From: Candidatus Heimdallarchaeota archaeon AB_125
GTDB lineage: Archaea; Asgardarchaeota; Heimdallarchaeia; Heimdallarchaeales; Heimdallarchaeaceae
NCBI GenBank assembly: GCA_001940755.1
Contig: MEHH01000030.1
Location: 1-15,617, forward strand
Length of the DNA stretch: 15,617 nucleotides
Direction of reading: 5' to 3'
The notes beneath the pieces were generated by a model that ran no database searches, was not told the DNA's origin, and worked only from the letters and a program-made list of their open reading frames with translations. A program made the translations under genes and the position numbers. This document shows, in pieces, positions 1-6,648 of this stretch (within the stretch, counting starts at the first letter, position 1; the number at the start of each line of letters is the position of its first letter).

Positions 1-17
1 TATCTATATTTTGTAAA

Positions 18-33
18 TTTGTCCCGAGACAAA
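18..33. promoter_or_regulatory. Upstream palindromic operator candidate
   Basis: A 16-base near-perfect palindrome, TTTGTCCCGAGACAAA, with 7 of 8 half-site positions matching. It sits just upstream of the BRE/TATA region of the first gene. A near-identical palindrome lies 44 bases downstream (centre to centre), so the pair frames the promoter. By inference this is a repressor binding site, possibly autoregulatory for the adjacent DNA-binding-like gene. Confidence 0.55.
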
Positions 34-36
34 ATC

Positions 37-44
37 TTTTTATA
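37..44 (+). promoter_or_regulatory. TATA box for the first gene
   Basis: The sequence CTTTTTATACG contains a TATA box preceded by an A-rich BRE-like stretch. The expected transcript start falls near base 65-70, inside the second palindrome. A protein bound there should therefore block initiation. Confidence 0.55.
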
Positions 45-61
45 CGATTAAAAGAATCCTT

Positions 62-77
62 TTTGTCTCGAGACGAA
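62..77. promoter_or_regulatory. Downstream palindromic operator candidate at the transcript start
   Basis: The palindrome TTTGTCTCGAGACGAA has a perfect 10-base core, GTCTCGAGAC, and matches the site at 18-33 at 14 of 16 positions. It covers the predicted transcript start. A possible TTG start codon at 63 lies inside it, which is one reason to prefer the ATG at 93 as the real start. Confidence 0.55.
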
Positions 78-92
78 ATACGTGTGATAAAA

Positions 93-950
93 ATGAATGA
101 CACAGAGAAAAAAGGTCCAGGAAGACCCAAAAAATATGCAACTGATGCAGAACGAAAAAAAGCCTATCGTGAGCGTAAAAAGGAAGAAAGACAAAACTGG
201 GAGAAATCACGAGTTAAAAGAAGAGTTGAATTACAAGAAAGAGTTTATAAAATGGAAAAAACTATTGTAAAAAAAGTCTATGATGAGGAATATTCTGGAA
301 CCTCCTTATATAGAGAGTTACATGAACAAATTAAGGTACGTTCAGCTAAATATACTCCTTTGGAATTGTCTGAGATGCCACTCGAAGACTTACTTAGTAT
401 CCAAGAAACACTAACCACTAGATATTATGGTAGTTATTACAATCCTATTCTTGTAGCATTGGAAACTGCTATCATGCCATCAGTTGATAAGGAATTTGAT
501 TCTCGAAAATCTGAACTTGGTCTAGTGACTTCACAAGATCAATTAGCTGAAAAATTAGCTAAAATTCATGATGAAACTACTCCAAAAACTGATCAAAAAG
601 TGGACAAGTATATAGATAAACTCAAAGCTGAAGGAATAACATTGTCAATAGAAGAAATGCTAACACTTCGATCAACAATGGAGAAAAGATCAGATGAACA
701 ATCTAGACCCTGGAGAGTAATAAAAGCTCCTTACAGAACAGATAATCTAATTGAGGTTTTTCAAGAATTGATGATGCTTTACAATGTTCAAGCTGAATTA
801 TCTAGAAGAGAAAGAGGCACCGAACTTGACTCAACAATTGAAAAACTTGAGAAAAGATTCGAGAATATAGAAAAAATTCTAGCAAACGAGAAAAAACGAA
901 TTGCTAAAGAAAACGCAACCAGAAGTAAGAAGAAACAAAAAGACAATTGA
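93..950 (+). CDS. Basic AT-hook-like coiled-coil protein
   Basis: A 285-residue protein of unknown family. Residues 8-15 read GPGRPKKY, an AT-hook-like GRP core. Residues 12-45 are densely basic and helical with a bZIP-like look, and the C-terminal 50 residues are again a charged coiled coil ending in a lysine-rich tail. The middle (about 60-235) is predicted helical with no motif I recognise. The frame is open back to a TTG at 63, but ATG 93 is preferred because 63 lies within a palindrome at the expected transcript start. GRP-K-Y-T-x-E-R basic N-termini are common in DNA-associated proteins of plasmids and viruses. By inference it binds DNA, perhaps the two palindromes in its own promoter. 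No enzymatic motif is visible. Confidence 0.8.
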   Translation: MNDTEKKGPGRPKKYATDAERKKAYRERKKEERQNWEKSRVKRRVELQERVYKMEKTIVKKVYDEEYSGTSLYRELHEQIKVRSAKYTPLELSEMPLEDLLSIQETLTTRYYGSYYNPILVALETAIMPSVDKEFDSRKSELGLVTSQDQLAEKLAKIHDETTPKTDQKVDKYIDKLKAEGITLSIEEMLTLRSTMEKRSDEQSRPWRVIKAPYRTDNLIEVFQELMMLYNVQAELSRRERGTELDSTIEKLEKRFENIEKILANEKKRIAKENATRSKKKQKDN

Positions 951-1020
951 ATCAATAAGTACGAAATCCTTGTACTAGATGTGCTATTGGGAAGAAAATC
1001 CTTTCTGTATACTTCTCTTC

Positions 1021-1034
1021 AAGCAATATTGCTT
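1021..1034. terminator. Perfect 14-base palindrome followed by a T-rich run
   Basis: AAGCAATATTGCTT is a perfect palindrome and is followed by TTTCTCCCTTTTGT. It lies 71 bases after the first gene and upstream of the next promoter. It could be a weak terminator hairpin (5 bp, 4-base loop) or a protein site; the sequence does not decide. Confidence 0.3.
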
Positions 1035-1058
1035 TTTCTCCCTTTTGTAGAGTAAAAG

Positions 1059-1067
1059 TTATATTTT
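1059..1067 (+). promoter_or_regulatory. TATA box for the 58-residue zinc ribbon gene
   Basis: TTATATTTT preceded by AGTAAAAG as a BRE-like element, about 35 bases before the ATG at 1097. This leaves a very short leader of about 10 bases. Confidence 0.4.
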
Positions 1068-1096
1068 GCTAGTAATATTATCTTTCTAGTGATTAA

Positions 1097-1273
1097 ATGG
1101 TTGTACATAGACCTGATGCATTTATCTGTAATAATTGTGATAATCGTTTCAACAATAATGAGAAGAAAACACTGAAAGAAGAAGTTGATGGTATTTTCAC
1201 AACAAAAACTGTATGTCCTGAATGTCTTTCAGCTGATATACGAACCACAATTACAGGGCAGAGAGAAGAATAA
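1097..1273 (+). CDS. Small zinc-ribbon protein
   Basis: A 58-residue protein with two CxxC knuckles, C11-NN-C14 and C40-PE-C43, spaced as in a treble-clef or zinc-ribbon fold. Between them is a charged stretch rich in N, K and E. The ATG at 1097 follows an archaeal TATA box at a suitable distance and the frame closes with TAA. No catalytic residues are visible. Such mini zinc ribbons in archaea are often RNA- or protein-binding adaptors, but no partner can be named here. It stands alone between two promoters, so it is probably monocistronic. The CxxC/CxxC pattern makes a real gene likely despite its length. Confidence 0.7.
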   Translation: MVVHRPDAFICNNCDNRFNNNEKKTLKEEVDGIFTTKTVCPECLSADIRTTITGQREE

Positions 1274-1320
1274 TTTCTAAAAAGTGTATTACGAGAGTAA
1301 TGTCCTTATCATACTTATTC

Positions 1321-1328
1321 TATAAAAA
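1321..1328 (+). promoter_or_regulatory. TATA box for the 57-residue coiled-coil gene
   Basis: TATAAAAA centred about 25 bases before the ATG at 1349. The transcript start would coincide with the start codon, giving a leaderless mRNA. Confidence 0.55.
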
Positions 1329-1348
1329 AGCCACTCCATTTTAGATTC

Positions 1349-1522
1349 ATGCAGCCAGAGAGTCTTGTTGAAGAAATGAATAGTATTCTCTCTAAAATGG
1401 ATAGAGAATTGAAGAACTTAAACAAGGAATTAGATAAAATATTAGTTAAATATCCAAGATATATGGATAATGATGAAAAGAAGCTCAAATATGAACTATA
1501 CAAGTTCAATCACGGAAAATAA
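1349..1522 (+). CDS. Small coiled-coil protein, 57 residues
   Basis: A 57-residue acidic/basic helical protein. Residues 5-34 carry a heptad-like pattern of L, I, M and V (LVEEMNSILSKMDRELKNL and onward), typical of a short coiled coil. A tyrosine-rich charged tail follows. I do not recognise a family. Support for it being real is the well-placed TATA box giving a leaderless start and the clean heptad periodicity. The antisense frame over the same bases lacks these features. The function is unknown; a small oligomerising partner protein is a reasonable guess only. Confidence 0.6.
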   Translation: MQPESLVEEMNSILSKMDRELKNLNKELDKILVKYPRYMDNDEKKLKYELYKFNHGK

Positions 1523-1567
1523 TTAAGTAAATCTCTTCTTTTTATAATAACTGAGTTTTGGGGGGTT

Positions 1568-1585
1568 AAATTAGTCATCTAATTT
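1568..1585 (+). terminator. Hairpin with following T tract
   Basis: AAATTAG-TCAT-CTAATTT forms a 7-bp stem with a 4-base loop, followed by T-rich sequence to about 1610. It lies between the coiled-coil gene and the DUF389 promoter. A G6 run just upstream (1560-1565) is unusual in this AT-rich DNA. Termination is inferred. Confidence 0.35.
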
Positions 1586-1614
1586 CATTCATTTTTAGGT
1601 TTTTTGAGGAACAA

Positions 1615-1622
1615 TTTTATAG
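1615..1622 (+). promoter_or_regulatory. TATA box for the DUF389 gene
   Basis: TTTTATAG about 47 bases before the ATG at 1666, giving an expected leader of about 20 bases. The match is modest. Confidence 0.35.
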
Positions 1623-1665
1623 CAAAGGATTCTTATCGTAATCAGAGAACTGAATAGGTTTTTCT

Positions 1666-2706
1666 ATGAAAGAAGTAAAAATAATCATACCTTCAGAGAA
1701 ACTAGAGATAGTTAAAGAACTGGAGGAAAGACTTGGATTAGTGTTCAATATATTTATTTTCGAGAATGTAGTAACAATAAATACAACTCTTGAGAATCAG
1801 CACACTTCAACTTTATTGGAGGAATTAAAAGGATTAGGAGTTGGAACTGTTTTTGGTCGTATCACAGTTTCACCTGTTTCCTTTGAGATTTCATCAGATA
1901 AGAAGGATCCAAAAACTCGAAGAAGAAGTATAAGTATTGACGAAATGATTGCTAATATCAAAGATCTATCATTGCTGAATCCAACTTATTTGGGTCTGAT
2001 TCTGCTTGCTGGAGCTTTGGCTTCATTTGGACTAATCTACAATAACGTCATAATTATGATTGCAAGTATGATCATTGCACCTCTATTAGGCCCAATTGCT
2101 CTAGCAGTTATAGGAACTATGACACCTAAAAATATCTTCTCAAAGAAAGCAATAGTGACTGAAATATTTGGTTTAGCAGTCATAATAGGTTTCGGAGTCA
2201 TCGTTGGTTTGATTTTCAATAGATCACCTGATTCTTTGATCTTAGATCAGATCCCTCCAGGTGATTTAGATTCACAAATAGCTATTAGAATCATCCCTAA
2301 TACAGGAGATGTTATATTTGCAATAGCAAGTGGTTTAGCAGCTGGAATATTTATAATCAGAGGAGAAAATACAGCAATAGTTGGTGTTGCTGTTGCTGCT
2401 TCATTGTGCCCCCCTGCTGCAAATGTAGGAGTTTTACTAGCACATCATACTACAATCAGAATGGCAACCGGATCATTATTACTTCTTGGTCTAAACATTA
2501 TCTCAATTTATGCTTCATGTGCACTAATATTCTGGACATCACAATCCTTCGTTAGAGGAGGAACTGTCTCAACAAGACAATATAGAAAGATAAGTAAAAT
2601 GTACATTACTCAGATAGCTATTACTTTTCTAATCTTAGCTGGCGTTGTGATTCTAATTGGATTGAACAATCTATATAAATTTCTAGAGGTTCTATTTTTC
2701 GGGTAG
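1666..2706 (+). CDS. DUF389 integral membrane protein
   Basis: A 346-residue membrane protein of the DUF389 (uncharacterised hydrophobic domain) family. Residues 1-75 form a small soluble alpha/beta domain, then a charged linker with KTRRR (84-87). About seven hydrophobic segments follow, near 108-125, 127-150, 164-184, 216-231, 236-259, 267-290 and 318-334. Family signatures are SMIIAPLLGPI (134-144) in the second helix and CPPAANVG (248-255) in the fifth. The length fits the family. No substrate or biochemical role is firmly known to me; conserved prolines and glycines in the helices suggest a transporter or channel-like membrane role (inference). Its stop lies 7 bases from the stop of the convergent zinc-ribbon gene. 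Confidence 0.9.
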   Translation: MKEVKIIIPSEKLEIVKELEERLGLVFNIFIFENVVTINTTLENQHTSTLLEELKGLGVGTVFGRITVSPVSFEISSDKKDPKTRRRSISIDEMIANIKDLSLLNPTYLGLILLAGALASFGLIYNNVIIMIASMIIAPLLGPIALAVIGTMTPKNIFSKKAIVTEIFGLAVIIGFGVIVGLIFNRSPDSLILDQIPPGDLDSQIAIRIIPNTGDVIFAIASGLAAGIFIIRGENTAIVGVAVAASLCPPAANVGVLLAHHTTIRMATGSLLLLGLNIISIYASCALIFWTSQSFVRGGTVSTRQYRKISKMYITQIAITFLILAGVVILIGLNNLYKFLEVLFFG

Positions 2707-2713
2707 GGATTTC

Positions 2714-2890
2714 TTACCTGAAATGTTCAATCATAGATTTCATTACCATTTTTACTGCATGTTGAGCTTCGTCTGTAAGATCAGTGAAACCCTTCCCACA
2801 GTCTGGACAAGCTTCATACCCCTCAGGGTCACTTTTGTCAAACTTAAATCCGCAATGGAAGCAGTAAACATCATTAGGAAGTTTGCTCAT
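2714..2890 (-). CDS. Small zinc-ribbon protein, convergent with DUF389
   Basis: A 58-residue protein with C10-FH-C13 and C28-PD-C31, a compact zinc ribbon, followed by an acidic helix ending in a basic HFR. The ATG at 2890 is chosen over an in-frame TTG at 2899, because a TATA-like TTTATTTG on the minus strand (2920-2927) would start transcription near 2899. The CxxC-x14-CxxC spacing resembles rubredoxin-like or FmdB-like mini ribbons. The function is unknown. The plus-strand frame over the same bases has no such pattern. Confidence 0.75.
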   Translation of the reverse strand: MSKLPNDVYCFHCGFKFDKSDPEGYEACPDCGKGFTDLTDEAQHAVKMVMKSMIEHFR

Positions 2891-2919
2891 TTGTATCAAA
2901 AAAAGATAGAGATTAGTTA

Positions 2920-2927
2920 CAAATAAA
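2920..2927 (-). promoter_or_regulatory. TATA-like box for the minus-strand zinc ribbon
   Basis: On the minus strand the sequence reads AGGTTTATTTGT. This places initiation a few bases before the ATG at 2890. Confidence 0.35.
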
Positions 2928-2961
2928 CCTTTGTGAAAAAAGAGTTCTTTTGTCGAGAAAG

Positions 2962-2969
2962 TATATAAG
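2962..2969 (+). promoter_or_regulatory. TATA box for the beta-helix surface protein
   Basis: TATATAAG preceded by GAGAAAG. Initiation is expected near 2990, leaving a leader that contains a GGTGA ribosome-binding motif at 3008-3012, four bases before the ATG at 3017. Confidence 0.6.
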
Positions 2970-3016
2970 CAAAATCGTATAATTGTATTTTTAGAACTAC
3001 TATAATTGGTGAAAAG

Positions 3017-4228
3017 ATGAAAATAACAAAAAGAAAAGAGGTGGGAGGATTATGGGTTTTAGTTTTACTGATTGGTTTAAATCTAATGGTATTCTCACAA
3101 GATACAATAGCTTTACAGAATGATTTTTCCGAATCAATTTATCCGGCTTTGGATGATTATATAGAAATTCCTGAAATGTTTATAGATACTGATGAAGATT
3201 TTGGACCTGCTGAATGGAATTTTCCAGGTGATGGTTCTCCAGGTAATCCCTTCATAATTGAAAACTATAATGTTACAAGCGGAGGTCCATTTGGTATCCT
3301 AATTGATGCTAGTGGAGGACCCCACGCATTTAATGTTTCTTTCATTATTCGTAACTGTATAGTTACAGCGTTGGAAGTTTGTATAAAAATAGTTGATGCT
3401 TATCCAAATTTAGTTAAAATAGAAAATTGTATCTGTAGTGGTACAATTGCTGGAGATGGAATAGGTATTCACCTTGTAAGATGTGATGGTGCAATATTAA
3501 CAGACAATACATGCAATTTTAATCATCATACAGGGATTAGATTAGATACTACAGCTGGAGCAGTATTAACAGGGAACACATGTCAAAATAATGGTGATGA
3601 AGGAATATATCTTGACAATGCCTCAGACAATTGCATACTCAATAGTAATACGTTAACATTGAATGTTTATGGATTCTGGGATCAAATAAGTCATGGTACT
3701 CTCCTAAACTACAACGTAATTGCTAACAATAGTTTCGAAGGAATACTAGTATATGATTCAAGCAATGTTGTAATTGAAAACAACACGATTGAAACGAATG
3801 GAGGAGTTTCAGCAGATGGAATCTATTTCTCAAACGCTGACAATGCTCAAGTAATTTTCAACGAGATTATTGGAAATGGTGGTTATGGTTTAAACATGGA
3901 TGAGTATTCAAACTATAATGTTATTCACCATAACAACTTCATACAGAATAATCAAGGAGGAGTACAAGGAAAAGAAGATTATACTACTGGTCATCAGAAT
4001 GCTACCTGGTATGATGTAGCTATTCAAGAAGGCAATTTCTGGTTTGATTATGTAGGCCCCGGAGTTTACAACATAGATGGTACATGTGCAAACACTGATC
4101 CATTTCCGTTAGGCTCTCAAGTGATAATTACTACTATAGTTATCCCTGAATTTTCATTAAATCTTATTGGCTTAATTCTTACTCTATCGATCTTTGGTTT
4201 AGTTATAATCTTCATAAAGAGAAAGTAA
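3017..4228 (+). CDS. Secreted right-handed beta-helix protein with PEF-type C-terminal anchor
   Basis: A 403-residue exported protein. Residues 1-35 are a signal peptide with a basic start and hydrophobic core. After an entry motif GDGSPGNPFIIENYN (near residue 70) come parallel beta-helix repeats rich in asparagine turns, such as NTCNFNHHTGIRLD, GNTCQNNGDEGIYLD and NTIETNGG, of the NosD or pectate-lyase-like class. The C-terminus is I376-PEF, then a hydrophobic segment, then KRK, which matches archaeal PEF-CTERM-like sorting tails processed by archaeosortase-type enzymes in some archaea. By inference it is displayed on the cell surface, with glycan binding or degradation possible. No catalytic triad is evident. 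The start is supported by an SD-like GGTGA five bases upstream and a strong TATA box. Confidence 0.85.
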   Translation: MKITKRKEVGGLWVLVLLIGLNLMVFSQDTIALQNDFSESIYPALDDYIEIPEMFIDTDEDFGPAEWNFPGDGSPGNPFIIENYNVTSGGPFGILIDASGGPHAFNVSFIIRNCIVTALEVCIKIVDAYPNLVKIENCICSGTIAGDGIGIHLVRCDGAILTDNTCNFNHHTGIRLDTTAGAVLTGNTCQNNGDEGIYLDNASDNCILNSNTLTLNVYGFWDQISHGTLLNYNVIANNSFEGILVYDSSNVVIENNTIETNGGVSADGIYFSNADNAQVIFNEIIGNGGYGLNMDEYSNYNVIHHNNFIQNNQGGVQGKEDYTTGHQNATWYDVAIQEGNFWFDYVGPGVYNIDGTCANTDPFPLGSQVIITTIVIPEFSLNLIGLILTLSIFGLVIIFIKRK

Positions 4229-4255
4229 TTCTTTCCTTTTTTTTCTTTATTTTTG
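4229..4255 (+). terminator. T-rich terminator after the surface protein
   Basis: A pyrimidine tract with runs of T directly follows the stop codon, the usual form of archaeal termination. The short stretch from here to 4360 shows only a direct repeat of ATGCCAAG (near 4284 and 4300) and no gene. Confidence 0.5.
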
Positions 4256-4366
4256 CCAATAAGAAGGATCATCAATTCCAAGATGCCAAGTAATTTTGTA
4301 TGCCAAGGTTTCACATGAATACTGTATTTGTTATTTAATTTGGTCTATTCCTCAAAAGACTAAAGA

Positions 4367-4374
4367 TTTATTAC
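4367..4374 (+). promoter_or_regulatory. TATA box for GlnRS
   Basis: AAAG followed by TTTATTAC. Initiation is expected near 4395, which would make the ATG at 4399 leaderless and exclude the GTG at 4384. A weaker alternative, TTATTTAA, lies at 4331-4338. Confidence 0.45.
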
Positions 4375-4398
4375 TCTCTATGCGTGAAAAAACACACT

Positions 4399-6324
4399 AT
4401 GACATTAGTAGAAAAGTTGTGCGAAAAACATACTGTAGAAAATGCTTTAGAACACGGGAAAGCTGCTGTAGGGCCAGTTATGGGGCTAGTATTCAAAGCA
4501 GATCCTGAATTGAGAAAAGATGCAAATAGCATCAAAGAGATTATCGAAAAGAAAGTTAATTATGTTAACTCACTAACAGCTGAAAAAATACAACAACTCG
4601 CACAAGATCAATATCCCGAACTTCTTCAAAAGAAAGAGAAAGAGGTTCAGGAAGAAGCTGATTTCATAAGAGAGATAATCGAAGAACACAATCGAACTGG
4701 ACGATTTGGTGGAAAGGTTCATACTCGATTCCCTCCTGAACCTAATGGTTGGTTACATATTGGTCACGCTTATTCGATAAATAGGAACTATAATTTTGCA
4801 GTAGAGTATGGTGGTAAGTTTAACCTTAGATTTGATGATACAAACCCTCTCACAGAAGAAGAAGAGTTCGTTGATTCAATTATCAAAGACGTGCTTTGGT
4901 TAGGAGTTGACTACGAAGATAGATTGCTGTTTGCGTCTGATTATTTCGATCAACTCTATGAATATGCAGTCCAACTAGTAAGAAAAGGGCTGGCGTACGT
5001 AGATGATTCAAGTGTTGAAGTAATTAGAGAGATGAGAGGAACTATTACTGAACCTGGAAAGGAAAGTCCTTACAGAAACAGATCCATTGAAGAAAACTTA
5101 GATCTCTTTGAGAGAATGAAGAAAGGTGAATTCAAAAACGGAGAAAAAGTACTTAGAGCTAAAATCGATATGGCTGATCCAAATATGCTCATGAGAGATC
5201 CTATAGTTTACAGAATTCTTCATGCTAGTCATCATAGAACAGGTGATAAATGGTGCATATATCCAATGTATGACTGGGCACATGGATTAGAAGATTCCAT
5301 TGAGAGAATCACACACTCTATCTGTACTCTTGAGTTCGAAGTTCATAGACCTCTATATGATTGGTATATTGACCAACTGGAAGAAGAGGAAGGAAGTCCA
5401 ATTCATCATTCTCAACAAATCGAATTTGCAAAGATGAATCTCTCCTATATGGTTCTGAGTAAAAGAAATATGAGGATGCTTGTAGAAGGAGAATATGTTA
5501 ATGGCTGGGATGATCCTAGAATGTTAACTATAGCTGGTATGAGACGTAGAGGATACACTCCTGAAGCTATTCGCAATTTCTCTTTAGCAATAAACTTCAC
5601 CAAAAGAGAGAAGATCATTGATATGTCTATCTTTGAGCACTATATTCGTGAAGATTTAGACAAGAAGTGTCCAAGAGTGATGAGTGTACTAAGTCCACTA
5701 AAAGTAGTAATTACTAATTATCCTAATGAGAAAGAAGAAGTATTTTCAGTACCTAATCACCCATCAGATAAAAGTATGGGAAACCGAGAAGTGAAATTTA
5801 CTAGAAACATATACATTGAACAAGAGGATTTCATGGAAAATCCTCCTGAAGATTATTATAGACTTTCTCCAGGTAAGGAAGTTAGGTTAAAGTATGCTTA
5901 TTTCATCAAGTGTGAAAATGTTGTTAAAGATGAAGGAACTGGAGAAATTAAGGAAATCCATTGTACTTACGATTCAGAGACAAAAGGAGGAGAATCTTCT
6001 GATGGAAGAAAAGTGCAAGGAACTATTCACTGGTCATCTTCAGATAATGCATTAGAAGTTGAAGTCAGACAATATGATCGTCTGTATACTAAAGAGAATC
6101 CCATGGAAACTGAAGAAGGTAAAGAATTCAAGGACTACATCAATTCTGATTCTATAAGTATTTTGAAATCCTATGTCGAACCATTTCTCAAAGAGAAGGA
6201 ACCTGGGTCAAGATTCCAATTTGAAAGAAATGGATATTACGTGATAGATATAGTTGATTCAACTAAGGAAAATATTGTATTCAACAGAATCATAACATTA
6301 AGAGATTCTTGGGCTAAGAAATAG
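4399..6324 (+). CDS. glnS: Glutaminyl-tRNA synthetase with archaeal GluRS-like N-terminus
   Basis: Class I synthetase of 641 residues that charges tRNA-Gln with glutamine using ATP. The catalytic domain starts near residue 86. It has RFPPEPNGWLHIGHA with HIGH at 120-123, the GlnRS-type LRFDDTNP, HHRTGDKWCIYPMYD, the KMSKS equivalent MVLSKR (351-356), and GWDDPRM followed by the RRRGY helix. The C-terminal part, from about 430, is the two-barrel anticodon-binding domain (VPNHPSDKSMG, IHW, VFNR, LRDSWAKK) typical of bacterial GlnRS. PPEPNG rather than the PSP-type GluRS motif separates it from GluRS. Residues about 5-80 (TVENALEHGKAAVGPVMG, PELRKD, YPELL) instead resemble the N-terminal extension of archaeal GluRS. 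An in-frame GTG at 4384 would add five residues. The tRNA-Gln(UUG) gene follows on the same strand. GlnRS is uncommon in archaea. Confidence 0.95.
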   Translation: MTLVEKLCEKHTVENALEHGKAAVGPVMGLVFKADPELRKDANSIKEIIEKKVNYVNSLTAEKIQQLAQDQYPELLQKKEKEVQEEADFIREIIEEHNRTGRFGGKVHTRFPPEPNGWLHIGHAYSINRNYNFAVEYGGKFNLRFDDTNPLTEEEEFVDSIIKDVLWLGVDYEDRLLFASDYFDQLYEYAVQLVRKGLAYVDDSSVEVIREMRGTITEPGKESPYRNRSIEENLDLFERMKKGEFKNGEKVLRAKIDMADPNMLMRDPIVYRILHASHHRTGDKWCIYPMYDWAHGLEDSIERITHSICTLEFEVHRPLYDWYIDQLEEEEGSPIHHSQQIEFAKMNLSYMVLSKRNMRMLVEGEYVNGWDDPRMLTIAGMRRRGYTPEAIRNFSLAINFTKREKIIDMSIFEHYIREDLDKKCPRVMSVLSPLKVVITNYPNEKEEVFSVPNHPSDKSMGNREVKFTRNIYIEQEDFMENPPEDYYRLSPGKEVRLKYAYFIKCENVVKDEGTGEIKEIHCTYDSETKGGESSDGRKVQGTIHWSSSDNALEVEVRQYDRLYTKENPMETEEGKEFKDYINSDSISILKSYVEPFLKEKEPGSRFQFERNGYYVIDIVDSTKENIVFNRIITLRDSWAKK

Positions 6325-6340
6325 CAGAGCATTAGAAAAA

Positions 6341-6348
6341 TTTAAAAT
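6341..6348 (+). promoter_or_regulatory. TATA box for tRNA-Gln(UUG)
   Basis: AGAAAAA followed by TTTAAAAT. The same type of box precedes the other two tRNA genes, but at 42-43 bases rather than 53. The extra space here is taken by a hairpin at 6367-6388. Confidence 0.55.
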
Positions 6349-6366
6349 TGAAACAATAAATCAACG

Positions 6367-6388
6367 GTTGTCAAAGAAATTTGACAAC
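6367..6388 (+). other. Perfect 9-bp hairpin with GAAA loop upstream of tRNA-Gln
   Basis: GTTGTCAAA, then GAAA, then TTTGACAAC: nine perfect pairs closing a GNRA tetraloop, five bases before the tRNA. The 5' arm begins where transcription is expected to start. It may be a structured 5' leader of the pre-tRNA or an operator. Confidence 0.6.
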
Positions 6389-6393
6389 ACTTT

Positions 6394-6501
6394 AGTCCCT
6401 TGGTGTAGCCTGGAAACATTCCAGACTTTGAATCTGGCGCCGGGAGTTCAAAAGGTATTCTCTTGCGAGGAGAGCCTGAATTTATCTCCCAGGGACTACC
6501 A
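6394..6501 (+). tRNA. tRNA-Gln(UUG) with a 32-base intron in the T loop
   Basis: Acceptor arms AGTCCCT and AGGGACT pair over 7 bp, the discriminator is A, and CCA is encoded. The D arm is GTGT/ACAT. The anticodon arm is CCAGA-CTTTGAA-TCTGG with anticodon UUG (Gln). The T stem GGGAG/CTCCC is interrupted after TTCA(A). Removing 32 bases (6452-6483, or equally 6453-6484) restores a standard TTCAAAT loop. The intron can fold into a relaxed bulge-helix-bulge: TTCA pairs with TGAA, AAA forms one bulge, GGT/GCC forms the inner helix and TTTAT the second bulge. The A1-U72 pair and A73 are archaeal tRNA-Gln features. It lies 69 bases after the GlnRS stop. Confidence 0.92.
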
Positions 6502-6579
6502 ACTTTTTCTAATTAATGAGATCAAAAACTAGTATCTTTTGTTTCAAGTGATTCTTTCAGTTCAAGTAACAAGGATTTC

Positions 6580-6587
6580 TTATAAAA
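6580..6587 (+). promoter_or_regulatory. TATA box for the membrane zinc-ribbon gene
   Basis: TTATAAAA precedes the gene at 6649 with an expected leader of about 40 bases. Confidence 0.45.
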
Positions 6588-6637
6588 AAGAGTTAAATAC
6601 GTACACTACTTCTGTATTTGTTGAAGAGATTAATAAG

Positions 6638-6643
6638 AAGGAG
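6638..6643 (+). promoter_or_regulatory. Shine-Dalgarno that fixes a GTG start
   Basis: AAGGAG lies five bases before GTG 6649. The nearby ATG at 6647 is followed at once by TGA, so the GTG is the usable start. Confidence 0.65.
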
Positions 6644-6648
6644 ATTAT

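Noticed and set aside
63..92. TTG start extending the first gene by ten residues.
   Set aside because: It lies inside an operator-like palindrome at the predicted transcript start; ATG 93 opens directly into the basic domain.
4296..4508. Plus-strand 70-codon frame overlapping the GlnRS start.
   Set aside because: The cysteines are irregular, the frame overlaps the conserved GlnRS N-terminus, and it has no upstream initiation signal.
4399..6324. Possible annotation as glutamyl-tRNA synthetase.
   Set aside because: PPEPNG before HIGH, the KWCIYPMYD segment and the full two-barrel GlnRS C-terminal domain identify GlnRS; only the N-terminal extension is GluRS-like.
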